From contig FWWN02000379.1 in NCBI GenBank assembly GCA_900175165.2, positions 1 through 47,050 on the forward strand: a DNA stretch of 47,050 nt. Reading direction: 5' to 3'. The notes beneath the pieces were generated by a model. That model searched no databases and was not told the origin of the DNA. It saw nothing but the letters and a program-made list of their open reading frames with translations. The position numbers and the translations under genes are program-made. Source of the stretch: Rhizomucor pusillus. Lineage: Eukaryota > Mucoromycota > Mucoromycetes > Mucorales > Lichtheimiaceae. Numbering within the stretch: position 1 is the stretch's first letter; every line of letters starts with the position of its first letter. Positions 1 to 10,848 of the stretch are shown piece after piece.

Positions 1-932
1 GCAAATTTTTCATCCTCTTTCACACTTGTATTTTTTTTCACCCTACACTGCAGTCCCAAGAGCAAGGGAAAAGCTGTCAAACTGGAAACCACCACTTGCG
101 CGCGAATTGTTCACACTCCTTACATTCACAATATAGCAAGTAACTCGCCACGGTCTTATCGCATGTGGAGGAGTAGTTACATGTAGCTGCCAGATAATAA
201 AGCTCTGGCGTTAAGGAGGTTCCAACAGCAACTAAGGGTGGTGTGTGTGTGACTCGCGAGTCCTGAGCTTTTTAGAACAGACATCAAGAAGTTCGACGTG
301 AACACGCACTCTAGATATCAATCAATGCGGCACAATATATCATTAGCGCACCTCGTACACGGGATAGAGCGAGAACATTTAAAAAAAGGTTCACAGATTA
401 TATGCTCTTTCCATTCAAGCCTGGTCTCCGCAGCGACGAGAGCAGCGCACCGAAAACACACGAAATTACTTGCCCGTTGCGCTTTGATGCCGGAGTCTGC
501 CATTCTGGGAATATATATAAAGGTGTGTACGATGCAGTGCCCTGCATACTCTTTCGACTGTCGTATTGCCTTCTATTTATGGTCCCCTAGGGCAAAACGG
601 TTATATGGTAATCGTTCTGGACGCTTTCTTGTGCACTTACGCGTAATCTATCGTTTCTGACTCTCGTATACTCTCTCTCTCTCACACACACATACACGCA
701 CTCCTTGTCTCGTCGCGTTTTCCTGCTCTTCTTTCCTCTCGTCGTTTATTGTTTATTTCTCAGAATCTTCCCCCTTCGCCGACGCGGGTATTTTTTTTAT
801 AGTTTTTGATTACGATCGCGGATCTTCTTCTCCAGTATAGCACACGATATTAGTAACCATCCTCTCGAACCACGCAACGCTCTCTTCTCGGTGCGAACGC
901 ACGCGCACGACGCAACGCAACGGGTGAAATAA
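1..932. other. Upstream region without a supported gene
   Basis: No reading frame here has protein-like composition. The longest open frames start at non-ATG codons or lack any recognisable domain. From about 660 onward the stretch is pyrimidine-rich and holds CT and CA runs, which is typical of the promoter and 5' leader of the gene starting at 933. Confidence 0.5.
671..693. repeat. CT/CA dinucleotide microsatellite
   Basis: A run of CT dinucleotides passes directly into CA dinucleotides. It lies in the leader region about 240 bp before the ATG at 933. Confidence 0.8.
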
Positions 933-2981
933 ATGGAAAATGAACAAGCAAGGTCACCAAAGCGAAGGCACAACCGCAACAACGCCAGGGACAACAGTGC
1001 CAGGAACAGGGGAAACCATGGTCAGCGCAGCGCGGGTCCTTCAATCCACCGTGCGACTGTCGATCGGGGCGCATTATCATCTTCTTCTTCCTCGTCCGTA
1101 AACATGGCAAGCGCAGGACCACCGCAACACCATCGCTTTTCTTCTTCAACGAGGAACTACATGAATATGTACAGCACTTTACATTATCAATCGTCGGCTA
1201 CTACTTCTACGCACCTAAACACAAACTTCATATTTGCTCTTGGCAGCAGCAACAGCAGCAGCTACAATCAACAGCAGCAACAGCAAGAAACACCCGTAAA
1301 TCCAACGTTATCACTAGCATATTCACATCCACATGCCAGGCTTATACCCCACCAAGACCAACAATATTTTCAGCGATATTATTCTCATTATGCTTCCCCT
1401 CAGCATCATAATTATCATGCTCAACAATCCAATCCTACTAACACAATGCACAGTCCTTTGCGAACCCTGACGCCATCCATTCAACATATTTCTCCTCATC
1501 ATATCATGCAAAATTCATCTTTATATGGTCGAAACTACCCTGTAACAACATTGCCAAGACACAGGAGCGCATACATATCCCAAAGAAACGTGCCCATCGG
1601 CGGCGAAGTTGACAGAATACATGTACAGCAGCAACAACATCAGCAGCAGTCCCTGATTGCAGCACCACCACCACAAACATATGCACATCCCTCACCCTCC
1701 ACTTCATCCAGTGGTGGAAGTGAGCGTCAGCAGTGGCCGCCAAATATACGTGCGCTCGAACAAGCATCATCTGCGCCGTCATCGCCTCAATATCGTTCAC
1801 TGAGCCCTGCAAGAGGACGGCCGCCGCGAAGTCGACCATCATATCCTGTCTTGCACAGGCGCACAACCACCACAGCAGTAGCAGCAGCAGCAGCGCGCAG
1901 AATAGGTAGCGACCCATCTCAGGAGACGGTTTCTACTGATCGGCAAGGCAGCGTCGTCCAGAATCCACTACCACCAGCAGCAATAACGACGACGCAGGCT
2001 CACGAGCAGCAGCAGCAGCAAAGACGTCAATCTCCTGAACTATTGCCTGCAACAACAGCAACGAGTCGGTCAGATCAGACTTCTGTTGACCAGCGCAGCC
2101 CATCAATGCAAGCTGCAGCAGCGGCAGCAGCAGTGCAAGCGCCGGCAACGCACGTAACAAGATCAGTAGCAACGCTGGAAGAAGAGCTTCACTACCTGCG
2201 AGATGAATGGACGTGTGTATGCATTGTGCTAAACTCTTTACGAAACGCGTTCATGGTCCTCGTAGAGGCACGGCGCAGCGCTGAAGGACGAAGTGGCAGC
2301 AGCAATAACAACAACAGCAACAGTAACAACAGCAGTAATAGTGCTAGCACCACCACCGCGCCGCCGCCGCCATTGGCTTCCTCTTCTAAACATCACGCTG
2401 CTACTGCCCTAGCATCTGGTGGCTCTTCTGAGCAGCCAGTGAATGATTTCTTTCAGCTTCCACATTATCCGTTGGTGCCGACCGTTGCAGTACCTTCTTT
2501 CTATTTTAACGTAAACCCACCAACCTGGTCGTCACCCTCTTCCACGTCGCCACCGAAACCTTCGGCTTCAATGTCAGAGCAGCGTAGCAGCAAACGCGGC
2601 CGCCGTGGCAAGACCGTCAGCAAACAGCAGCAGCAGCAGCAAGGCAGGAACAGGGAACGCGCACACCCCGACGTCGACAGAGAAATGTTGACTGCTTACG
2701 ACGACGTTGTACTTCAGCTAAACCAGCTGGAAGCCAAAGTGCAACAGCTCGAGACGGCTATACGGACTATAATATCAAGCACTCCTGCAAATTTTATGAC
2801 AAGATTCGAAACAACAACAACAACAACAACAACAACAGCAGCAGCAGCAGCAACGATATCAACTTCTTCGCAACAGCAGCGACAACGATCAGCAATGGAC
2901 GGAAACGAACAAGATGACGAGTCAGCTAAAGTCGATCAAGAAGAAGAACAAGAGGACGAGGAAAAGAAACAAGATATCTGA
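933..2981 (+). CDS. Gln/Ser-rich low-complexity protein, function unknown
   Basis: Uninterrupted 682-codon frame opening with ATG (MENEQARSPKRR) and ending in an acidic tail rich in Glu, Asp and Lys. Most of the protein is low complexity: polyglutamine runs, polyserine, polyasparagine, poly-Thr and poly-Ala encoded by CAG/CAA, AAC and ACA repeats. Two segments look structured. One at about residues 410-450 is helical and hydrophobic (TLEEELHYLRDEWTCVC). The other at about 585-620 has a heptad-like pattern (LQLNQLEAKVQQLE) and probably forms a short coiled coil. The basic N terminus could be a nuclear localisation signal. I do not recognise the family. Composition resembles transcriptional cofactors or RNA-granule proteins, but that is only composition. 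No intron is needed to keep the frame open, which is unusual beside its intron-rich neighbours. Confidence 0.75.
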   Translation: MENEQARSPKRRHNRNNARDNSARNRGNHGQRSAGPSIHRATVDRGALSSSSSSSVNMASAGPPQHHRFSSSTRNYMNMYSTLHYQSSATTSTHLNTNFIFALGSSNSSSYNQQQQQQETPVNPTLSLAYSHPHARLIPHQDQQYFQRYYSHYASPQHHNYHAQQSNPTNTMHSPLRTLTPSIQHISPHHIMQNSSLYGRNYPVTTLPRHRSAYISQRNVPIGGEVDRIHVQQQQHQQQSLIAAPPPQTYAHPSPSTSSSGGSERQQWPPNIRALEQASSAPSSPQYRSLSPARGRPPRSRPSYPVLHRRTTTTAVAAAAARRIGSDPSQETVSTDRQGSVVQNPLPPAAITTTQAHEQQQQQRRQSPELLPATTATSRSDQTSVDQRSPSMQAAAAAAAVQAPATHVTRSVATLEEELHYLRDEWTCVCIVLNSLRNAFMVLVEARRSAEGRSGSSNNNNSNSNNSSNSASTTTAPPPPLASSSKHHAATALASGGSSEQPVNDFFQLPHYPLVPTVAVPSFYFNVNPPTWSSPSSTSPPKPSASMSEQRSSKRGRRGKTVSKQQQQQQGRNRERAHPDVDREMLTAYDDVVLQLNQLEAKVQQLETAIRTIISSTPANFMTRFETTTTTTTTTAAAAATISTSSQQQRQRSAMDGNEQDDESAKVDQEEEQEDEEKKQDI

Positions 2982-4034
2982 CAATTTACATTGCTGGCCC
3001 ACTTTGTTCCCGTTGGACTCTTTGTATCGGTAATTCCGGGCCAGGCTCGTAGCACAACATATATACCTGTAAGCAACATACACTTTTACATTATGTCTTT
3101 ATATATATCTCCACGCTATACACATTAATATTACAATCCATAACAACAAAATTAGTTCATGCGTCTCCACCCCGTCACTGCTAGACTTCTGTAATCCGCA
3201 AATATCCATTTAAACAACAGCACTTCCATATATCCTTGCTTCTAATTAATAAATAAAAGAGTGGACATCATGTCATTTTTATGCTTCAAGCAATAAGATC
3301 TGACATTGTTTGGGTACGATCTCATTGGGAGGACAATTTAATCATGCTTAATTCGATTCATCGCGCTTTCCAAAACCATCGCCAATGAAAAATTATCAAG
3401 AAAAACGGGTCTCGCGCGCGCAGTGGCCTGATTCTGATACCTACTAGATAATAGATGCTCTGTTACCGTAATTTCGTGTCATTTTACGTAATGAGCACCT
3501 ATGAATCCTGGCTCAGCGCTCTCTCCCCGTAAAAACTGTCCTCAATGTCTGCTCAAACCCGCGTTACCTAAGTGGTTATTCCATCAATGCACAGCATATG
3601 ACCATCGGGGATGCTTGCCAGCTGGATATTTAAGCGATAACATTTAGACTACATAGAGGAGGGGATTGCACAGGCAAACAGACAGAAAAAAAAAACAAAA
3701 AAATATGACAAGATGGATGATGAGGTAGTAGTATGCATTAGCAAAACAATGAAAATTTAGGGCGATCAAATCTCGGGTAAAATGGCATGTGCAGAAGAAA
3801 TAGATGGCGGCGATGATATTTTAGCCATTGCAGTAGTAACATCGAGCGGGATAGTCGTGGCAATGTGTGCCAAGAGCAAATAGACTCCAAGTGCAGAACC
3901 TCCTCTTCCGGCATCGCAAAGAGAACAGGAGCAATTCAATGTATACAATCGCCAGGCAAAACAAGAGAAGAAAGAGATAGAAGGAGGGGTATGTTAATAG
4001 ATCGAGAGTTGGAAAAAAAAGGGGGGTATAATGG
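2982..4034. other. Intergenic region between convergent genes
   Basis: AT-rich, with no supported coding sequence. Two overlapping AATAAA hexamers at 3248-3257 are candidate polyadenylation signals for the gene ending at 2981. The rightmost part would be the 3' UTR of the minus-strand gene that stops at 4035. Confidence 0.5.
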
Positions 4035-4613
4035 TCAGGACTTTTCATACCACTGATTGTCGCTGACTGTACCGTCCGACCATCGAATGCTGTTCTTTGA
4101 GCGATCTTGCTGTAATTGCCATTGAGCTCTTTGGTTTTTCTATTTACGTTTGATTACAAAAAAGGACCTTACCCTCGTTGCTTGTGCCTTCTCCTTTGAC
4201 GAGAGTGCCTTTAGGACATGTTCTCGATGCACCTGAAGGTGCGACGAGATTAACCGGTAACAATGATTTACTTGCAATATCTTGTCTTTGGCTGGAAGCT
4301 TCAGTGTATACTCGGGCGATTCACAAAACGGGCACGTCCATAATCCTCCCTGCTCGCTAGGCACAAAGATCTCGGCCTGCATTTCGCAGATCATTGATTA
4401 GCCCGCTGGTGAAAGGGGAACTCTACGCATTGGTGTTTGCACTGGACTTGCCTCGCGTAACACTTGTTTCTTTTTCAAAGCTTCAACGAGGTCAGAGTAA
4501 CTAGTATTGATATAAGTCATTACGTGTTCTGCTTTTGACGCAGATCTTGAGTATGTGTTATGTGTGTGTCTGTGTGCAGCAGGAGTGATCCGTGCCCGTC
4601 CAAATTCGGACAT
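4035..4613 (-). CDS. Small unknown protein with one CxxC pair, four exons
   Basis: Reconstructed minus-strand gene with exons about 4613-4422, 4376-4272, 4232-4173 and 4139-4035, about 153 residues. All junctions are phase 0. Introns 2 and 3 have good GTAAAT and GTAAGG donors and CAG/TAG acceptors. The first intron has a perfect CTAAT branch site and a GCAG acceptor, but its donor is uncertain: GTTCCC at 4421, or GTGCAA further upstream. The second exon encodes GLWTCPFCES, a single zinc-knuckle-like CxxC pair with an aromatic flank. The rest is basic and Gln-rich, ending DNQWYEKS. I do not recognise the family. A single CxxC could bind metal as a dimer or be structural; that is inference. Its start lies 425 bp from the NEDD8 start on the other strand. 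Confidence 0.6.
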
Positions 4614-5038
4614 AAGATCTTCTCGAGAATTAAAGACTCACTCAAGAGCGAGCAAGCAATGAAGCATAAAAAATAAGTGCTCATCCATTCCATTGCCTTT
4701 CAGCTGCTCACCTAGAAAAGTGGTATTATCTGCTTATGCACCGCCTGGAATAATACGAACATCGTCGACCGTGGCATGAACAGCAAACAATCCAAGTTAT
4801 TCTCAGATAACAGCATAGAGTTACCAATACAAGTCTCACAGTTGGGTCAGAGTGCCAGTGAGGCCGCAATCGATTGGAGTTAGAAACACTTGTAAGATAA
4901 AATGCGCTCAAGGGACCATGAATTTTGGAAAGCCCCATTTTTGGGAAGGAAGCGGCATTGAACTTCCAAGGAACGCGTCAAAAAGGTGGTCGGAGCGTGT
5001 GCCGGTCGAGTCACTGCAACTCGCTTTTCAAGCAGACA
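4614..5038. other. Divergent intergenic region (CxxC gene / NEDD8)
   Basis: 425 bp between two oppositely oriented start codons. The only open frames are short, without recognisable similarity. It presumably holds both promoters; I see no convincing TATA element. Confidence 0.5.
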
Positions 5039-5693
5039 ATGCTCATCAAAGTCAAGGTATGCGTCCATGTCTCTATCGAACAATAGAATACTATGCAAAG
5101 GGCAGAGGAGAAAGGGAGACGGACAAGAAGAATGGGAGAGCAGCCAAATGGTACTTTTATAAGATCCTTGTTCCCCGTTTGCGTAACGGGAAGCCTTTGC
5201 TAAGCCAAAGTGTAATCACACGCAGTCGATTCCTCCACTCTGACCTTGACATTTGCATAATCCATTCTCTTTTTCTCTCTTTTCTTCCTTGTTTCTATAT
5301 GGTGGTATTTAGTATTAGGTTACTAATCACATCCCCTTTTTCCTTTATAGACCTTGACCGGCAAAGAGGTAGATAGGACTCGTTTGTATCCTCTCCCTTG
5401 ACTTTACCCACCTTACATGTCCGTTTGAGTAGATCGAAATCGATATCGAGCCAAACGATAAGATTGCTCGCATTAAGGAGCGTGTAGAAGAGAAGGAAGG
5501 TATCCCGCCTCCTCAGCAGCGTCTCATTTATGGCGGTAAACAAATGTAAGGTGATGATGATAATCCATTGCAGCGGCAGAACTTAACATGTCTTTCAATT
5601 AGGGCGGATGAAATGACTGCGAGTCAATATCAGATTGAGGGCGGTTCCGTTCTGCATTTGGTCTTGGCTTTGCGTGGTGGAAGATTGAACTAA
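5039..5693 (+). CDS. RUB1: NEDD8/Rub1 ubiquitin-like modifier precursor
   Basis: Four exons, 5039-5056, 5351-5368, 5433-5545 and 5603-5693, give a 79-residue ubiquitin-like protein starting MLIKVKTLTGKE. Family signatures are the I44-patch context [10 protein letters not shown], the C-terminal LALRGG and alanine at position 72, which separates NEDD8 from ubiquitin (Arg72). A three-residue tail, RLN, follows the diglycine and must be removed by a NEDD8 C-terminal hydrolase before conjugation. NEDD8 is activated by Ula1-Uba3 and Ubc12 and attached to cullins, switching on cullin-RING ligases such as those that use F-box proteins (one is encoded at 22.0-23.9 kb). Gene structure is odd: the first two coding exons are only 18 nt each, separated by a 294-nt intron, the longest I place in the window. 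Confidence 0.96.
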
Positions 5694-5803
5694 AGGTTGT
5701 TGACATTCACGTTATTCGAAATACACACTACTCCTGTTGCACAAAAATATATTCCATTTTTCTCTATAAGTGTTTATAAACGGTGTTGGTATATATGGAC
5801 AGG

Positions 5804-7882
5804 CTACTTGATTCTCGCTGACGAGTATTGTCGTTGTTGCTGGAGAGCCACGGGAATGATTTCAGGCGCTTCTTCTAGAGCAACCATCATGCCCATGAGC
5901 ATATGTACGGTATTGTGGCAGTGCATTGCCCCTACAGCATATAACATGAGTCTAAAGTTCGTGTTGCTTTTGGTTCGTGTACGATACTTACAGATACCGG
6001 GATTGTCCTAAAAAGGTATGCGACCAAAAGCTACATATTAGCACCACACTATTTCTGAAAAGACGAAGAATGGCAGACTTACAGCAATTATGCGGATCTT
6101 GCTCCAGCCGCATCCGACTTGGGTGTTGGCTGTTGCGTTGTTGCGTTCCAAAGCAGGATCCAAGATGGGGTAGACCAAGGTAACATCCCTGCCGATAGGA
6201 TTGGGTACGTTGCGCAAGTTCCCGTCCCGTTTTTCATCATAGTCGCCTGGGCCGTAGGCGATTTCGTAAAAGGTGTGACCGTGCATATGCCATGGATGAC
6301 TTCGGCAGGGTGTCTTGGGAAGATGCGTCGACTGCAGAACAAAGTCGACCACTTCGTTGTATTTCAAAGGGTAAGTTCCAAGATAAGGATCGTATCCGGA
6401 GGACGTTGCGGTTATCTCTATGGGCGCCTTCCGTTCTTGACGCAAAATTTGTTCCAAGATAACTTGCTTGGGATCCATGAAACTAATGCCGTTTATGAAC
6501 CAACGGTTACCGCCGTTATCTAGATTGCCCTCGGTGACGCGTAGTATGACAGTTCGGTCGGGTTTGGCATCGAGGATAGGGCTGTGATGGACCGGCTTCA
6601 TGTGTAACCATTGCCACTGAATAATATCTTGCTGTGGAAAACCATTGAATGTATTGTTGGGTGTGAGGACAAGCTCGTGAGATGATGGTGGTGATATCAG
6701 ATTCTTGGCATCATTGCTGCACGTGTATCGAAGCACAGCAAACCCATTCGAAGCAGGATTCACGCCTTCAGCCCACATCCTGATGGTGGAAATAGTAAAG
6801 TCCTTTTTGCCAGTTGCCTCCTCCTGCTGCTGCTGCTGGTTGGCTTCCAACAGCACCGAGAATCGCTGCCCGGCAGTCACTTCAAGATAATCCACCTTGT
6901 ATGGTTCGACAAGCTCGCCGTCCACTTCAATGACCGTCAACTTGTGGTGTGCTATAGCGAGACCAACCGTTCGGAAAGCAGTGGCTCCAATCACACGGAG
7001 TCTATATGTCTTGCCAGGCTCGACTTGTATTACAGGGTAACCAGGGCACATTTCTGACTTGTAGATATCTGAAATATTAAAGATAGTGCGTCCATTGATG
7101 AGAATGCTGTCAGCTTCCGGGATACCAGCAAAGTTAGGGCCAAGTATATAATCTTCAAACTCTTGCTGCGTGCGGTGCCAGTATTCGCTGATCATAAGTA
7201 TGCGGTCCTCGTCATACGTGTACGGTCCAGCCGTAAGCTTAGCAGTCTTCTTCTTCCTCTTGTTGTTGTCAGCGTGCTGCTGCGGCGGCTCAGCATCCTT
7301 GGATTCGTAGACTATCAATGGACCAAACACCGTTTCAACCGAGGTACCAACGTGCGCGTGATAGAAATAAGTGCCTGATTGTCCAATCACTTGGAATTCT
7401 TGGAGAAGCTCGCCTCCGGGAGGTATCGGCTTTTGAGTGAGGAATGGCACGCCATCTGCATCCACCGAACCGTTTTGTCGGATCCCATGGAAATGAATGC
7501 TGATATCATTAGATGAACCACCCATAGCTGAATCTTGAAAGAATTGGGAATCGCTGCTTGTAGCGGTAACATTGTTGTCAATGGTGTGCCTATTTTTGTC
7601 ACTGATGGCGCCTTCACTGTGTTTTGGAAGCAAATTACGGACCAGCACACGCACCCGCTCGCCTGCTATTAACTTGATGGGAGGTCCCGGCAACTGGCTA
7701 TTGACGACCAGTTTGGGTCCGTGGTAGGTAGAGCAGTCCGGATTGAGTATTTCACGCGTAATATTCAGCTCGTAGAAGCGAATGTTCTCTTCAGGACGAT
7801 GCTGATTGCAGGATGGAGTAGGAGAGCTTTGGCCAAACATCCAGAAGAATGTCAGCAACAAGAGTGCGCAGTAAGTCTTCAT
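5804..7882 (-). CDS. Secreted multicopper oxidase (laccase/ascorbate-oxidase-like)
   Basis: Exons 7882-6083, 6007-5992 and 5931-5804 encode 647 residues. The N terminus, MKTYCALLLLTFFWMFG, is a signal peptide; the frame extends upstream only to a non-ATG codon, so ATG at 7882 is chosen. All four copper motifs are intact: HFHG near residue 130, HAH near 175, HPWHMHGH near 530, and HCHNTVHMLMGM at 609-620 with the type 1 copper cysteine at 610. The axial position is Met, as in low-potential laccases and ascorbate oxidases. No membrane anchor is visible at the C terminus, so it is not a Fet3-type ferroxidase. Domain 1 carries a Ser/Asn-rich insertion just before the first motif. Such enzymes oxidise phenols, ascorbate or metal ions with reduction of O2 to water. 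Exact substrate unknown. The middle exon is only 16 nt yet encodes the conserved DNPG segment. Confidence 0.93.
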
Positions 7883-8545
7883 GGATTCGTTATGTCTCGG
7901 GTAATAAGGTTGATTATAATGATGACAAGCGAGGAGAGTATAAAGGAAAAGAGCAATGGATAATGGTGATGGAGAGATCAAGCTTGTTAGAATTGCTCAG
8001 CAAAAAAGGATGGCCTGATGCTCTCTAATTTTATAGGATCTTATGCAAACACACCCTACATTCGCTTTCGCTGGGCTCAGGCAACGCAAATATGGGAAGA
8101 CGAGAAATAAATAGGGTCCAATACCAATTTTAGATTGTATTGACGGTGAACTGTTGCCACAACTTGCAAGCAGGGAGCCTGTTTGCTGGTTCCTGATACT
8201 ATTTGCTGCCACTGCTGCGATGCATCGGCAAAGCCATTGTTTACATGGGCCTTGCATAACCAGAGGTGTGCACACGGAAATAGCTCACATGGCCATTTTT
8301 AACTGCGCAGGCGGCGGCAACGACCCCGTGTGTATCTGCAAGCGTAGCGTCAGCAGCAGCAACAGCAGCGTAGGAGGAGCGAGCGGGTTCTAGGCATCAA
8401 GCTTCCATTCGTCGAAAAGGGTTACACAGGAAGTTCGGACGTTGGTTGACCCCACACGCAGATTTCTCTTGGAGCACTTTATCAATTAAACTCTTTTGCC
8501 TTTCTCTTCCCAGCTTCCCTTCCTTTGCCCTTCAACCGTTCCCAA
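7883..8545. other. Divergent promoter region (multicopper oxidase / bZIP)
   Basis: About 660 bp between two divergent starts. Open frames here lack family features. Pyrimidine-rich sequence just before 8546 fits a 5' leader. No specific operator recognised. Confidence 0.5.
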
Positions 8546-10378
8546 ATGGAGTCTATGGATACAGACGATCAAAACAGGGAATCAAGCCCATCCTCTACCA
8601 CCAGCAGCAACAGTAACAACAAGGATAACAACAATAGCAGCGGTAATAACCCCTCACAACAACAACAAGCAGCAGCAGCAGCAGATCCTCCACTCAAGAT
8701 CAAAAAGAAACCCGGCCGAAAACCAAATCCTGCTTCACCGGCTCTTCGGAAAGCGCAGAACCGTGCAGCACAGCGCGCCTTTCGAGAGCGCAAAGAACGC
8801 CACCTGCGTGAGCTTGAAACAACAATTAAGCAGGTGCAGGAGCAACGCGACAAGCTGTATCGTGAGAATGAACAGCTCAAAGTTGACAATGACACTTTGC
8901 GATCAGAGAACTGGTACTTGAAGGGTATAGTTCTCTCGCTGCAACTTGTTTGTTACCAGCACAATCTTGTCATTCCTCAGCACAGCCCGTACATCAACGA
9001 CCAGGCATTGTCTGTGCTTGCGCAATCTATTCCCGAACCCATCGCCTCCTACCTTGACGTCAATGCCAAAAACAAGTTTCCAGCGACTTTCCACAAACTG
9101 GACAACCACAAGCGTAGCATCCGCGGTGATCGCTACGTGTCTTCTGGATCGATTATTGTTACAGAAGACGGCGTGCGGCCCGCATCCAACTCTAGCATTC
9201 ACTCACCTTTCTTCCATCAATCAAGCAGCGCTGCTGCTGACCCGCAGCAGCGGATTTCTATACCTGATCTTACCCCAGTCTCTCCCAAGAGCAATCATTC
9301 CTCCTCCGCCGCAGCTGTGGACGATATACCCGCTCCTCCACATCCAGTCATGCTCTCACCCGAACCCGTCACATCAAATTTGGCAGCTATCCAGACATTA
9401 AGGTTGAGGCTGCGGTTGCAAGCTGCCGTGTGTCGAACGAAATCGCTACCTTTCGCTATACAGCCGACTCTGCTGCAGGTATTACAAAACTTTATTGTTC
9501 TACTACGATTGTGAAAAGGAAACTTACCGGAAACTTAACTCCAGCTCACTGTCCCACACGACCCACGCATCGACCTCATCCCGACCTCTCATATGCGAGA
9601 TCGCATGATCCTGTTTAGAGACCAGTTTGACCTCGATGAATGTTTCCAATGCCTGCTAACTGGCTCCGTCTTCCACGGCGGCGACCCGGCCGTTGCCGCC
9701 AACTGGCAGCTGCCTCCAGAGTTCTTCAAAAAGTTTTGGTTCCTGACAATCGATTTTAGTCTGCAGCGGACGACAAACCGATGGCGCCGGTTGCAAGGAC
9801 TCAAAGAGATTGATCAGTCTTTTCCAAGTACTACCAGCGATGTAGACCCTACTCCGAGTCTTGAGCCGGTTACTACTTCTGCTTGCAACAGCAATCCCCG
9901 GGCGGCCCAGTCTGCTGCTGTCCAGCAGCAACGACAACCACAGCTGGACATGGACAATCTGTCGGCTTTGCTCCACATGGATCTCGATGCTGCTGCTGCT
10001 GCAACAACTTTGAATAGCAATGTGAATCAGGATAACGACAGCAGCTCCAGCAGCAGCAACAATAATATCAAGAATCTACACAACACCATTTTCATCTCAC
10101 CGTCGCAACTATCCTATCCATCTTCCCTTGCATCAACCGCCTCATCGTCAAATCTCAGCAGCAACAATACCATTAACCATAGTAACGTTAATCACAGCCT
10201 ACCCCCATCTTCGACCCAATCCACTACTACTTCCACATCACTGATGGCCGACAAAGATGCCTTGTTCTCGCCGACGCCGATCCAACTGACAAGTGGATAT
10301 CTTCCTGCCACGACATGTAGCAAGATAAACTCGTCTAAACCATCTTGGGCGCAGCATCCCACGTGGCATGCATACCAC

Positions 10379-10410
<32 letters not shown>

Positions 10411-10459
10411 GTTTCAATTTTCGTACGAGTCCGGGCAGAACCGGTACCACTTTGGGTAG
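8546..10459 (+). CDS. AP-1/Yap-like bZIP transcription factor with DUF3425-like domain
   Basis: Exons 8546-9478 and 9545-10459 (phase 0 junction) encode 615 residues. Residues about 50-120 hold a basic region with the signature RKAQNRAAQRAFRERKERH, typical of the AP-1/Yap family, followed by a leucine zipper (LRELE...LYRENEQL...LRSENWYL). After the intron comes a block starting DPRIDLIPTSHMRDR with FHGGDP and WQLPPEFFKKFWFL, matching the DUF3425 domain found C-terminal to bZIP regions in many filamentous-fungal factors. Flanks are Gln, Ser and Asn rich, as in activation domains. It is expected to be nuclear and to bind AP-1-like sites as a dimer; its regulon cannot be read from sequence. ATG at 8546 is the first in frame; upstream codons in the frame are non-ATG. 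Confidence 0.92.
10378..10412 (+). repeat. CAG/CAA polyglutamine tract inside the bZIP gene
   Basis: An uninterrupted CAG/CAA run encodes about 11 glutamines close to the C terminus of the bZIP protein, so it is likely length-polymorphic. Confidence 0.85.
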
Positions 10460-10848
10460 ACATGTGAAGCCGCGCGCGCTCAACCTTCTCGTCCTCCCCC
10501 TGGGTGTTTCTCATCCTCTGTAGCATTTCTGTCCCATACACACACACCATCTACGCTACACGTTACCATCAATGCGTCTCCTTTGTTGTATATTTTCCGT
10601 TTTTCTTTATTTTGACAATGCGCGATTTTCTACAGTGTGCTATATTTTATAAATGCAACAAGAGGTCGAATGTTTTGTGTCTGTGTGTGTGCGTGTGTGT
10701 GTACGTGTACGTGGATCGGTCGTGTGAATATGGTATGTAGTCGTGGGTTGGTGGTGGCATGGCAGTTAAATAACAACAAAAAAGTAGAAGAGACGAAAGG
10801 AAAAGACACGCAAAAACAAGAAAAAAGGCAATCTTACAAAAGGACAGC
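10460..10848. other. Convergent intergenic region with GT microsatellite
   Basis: 3' flanks of the bZIP gene (+) and GT5 gene (-). It contains a GT-rich run at about 10676-10714 and AT-rich sequence; no gene is supported. Confidence 0.6.

Noticed and set aside
298..660. 120-codon open frame near the left edge
   Set aside because: It starts at GTG, has no recognisable domain and has the composition of random sequence; overlapping frames on both strands are similar.
1504..1917. Long minus-strand frame rich in Leu and Ala
   Set aside because: It is the antisense shadow of CAG/CAA repeats in the 933-2981 gene.
3821..4034. Possible further 3' exon of the CxxC gene (hydrophobic frame around 3821-4048)
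   Set aside because: The reading frame already ends naturally at 4035 after DNQWYEKS, and no acceptor joins the downstream frame without a stop or poor site.
7883..7981. Longer N terminus for the multicopper oxidase
   Set aside because: The extension starts at TTG; ATG 7882 begins a good signal peptide.
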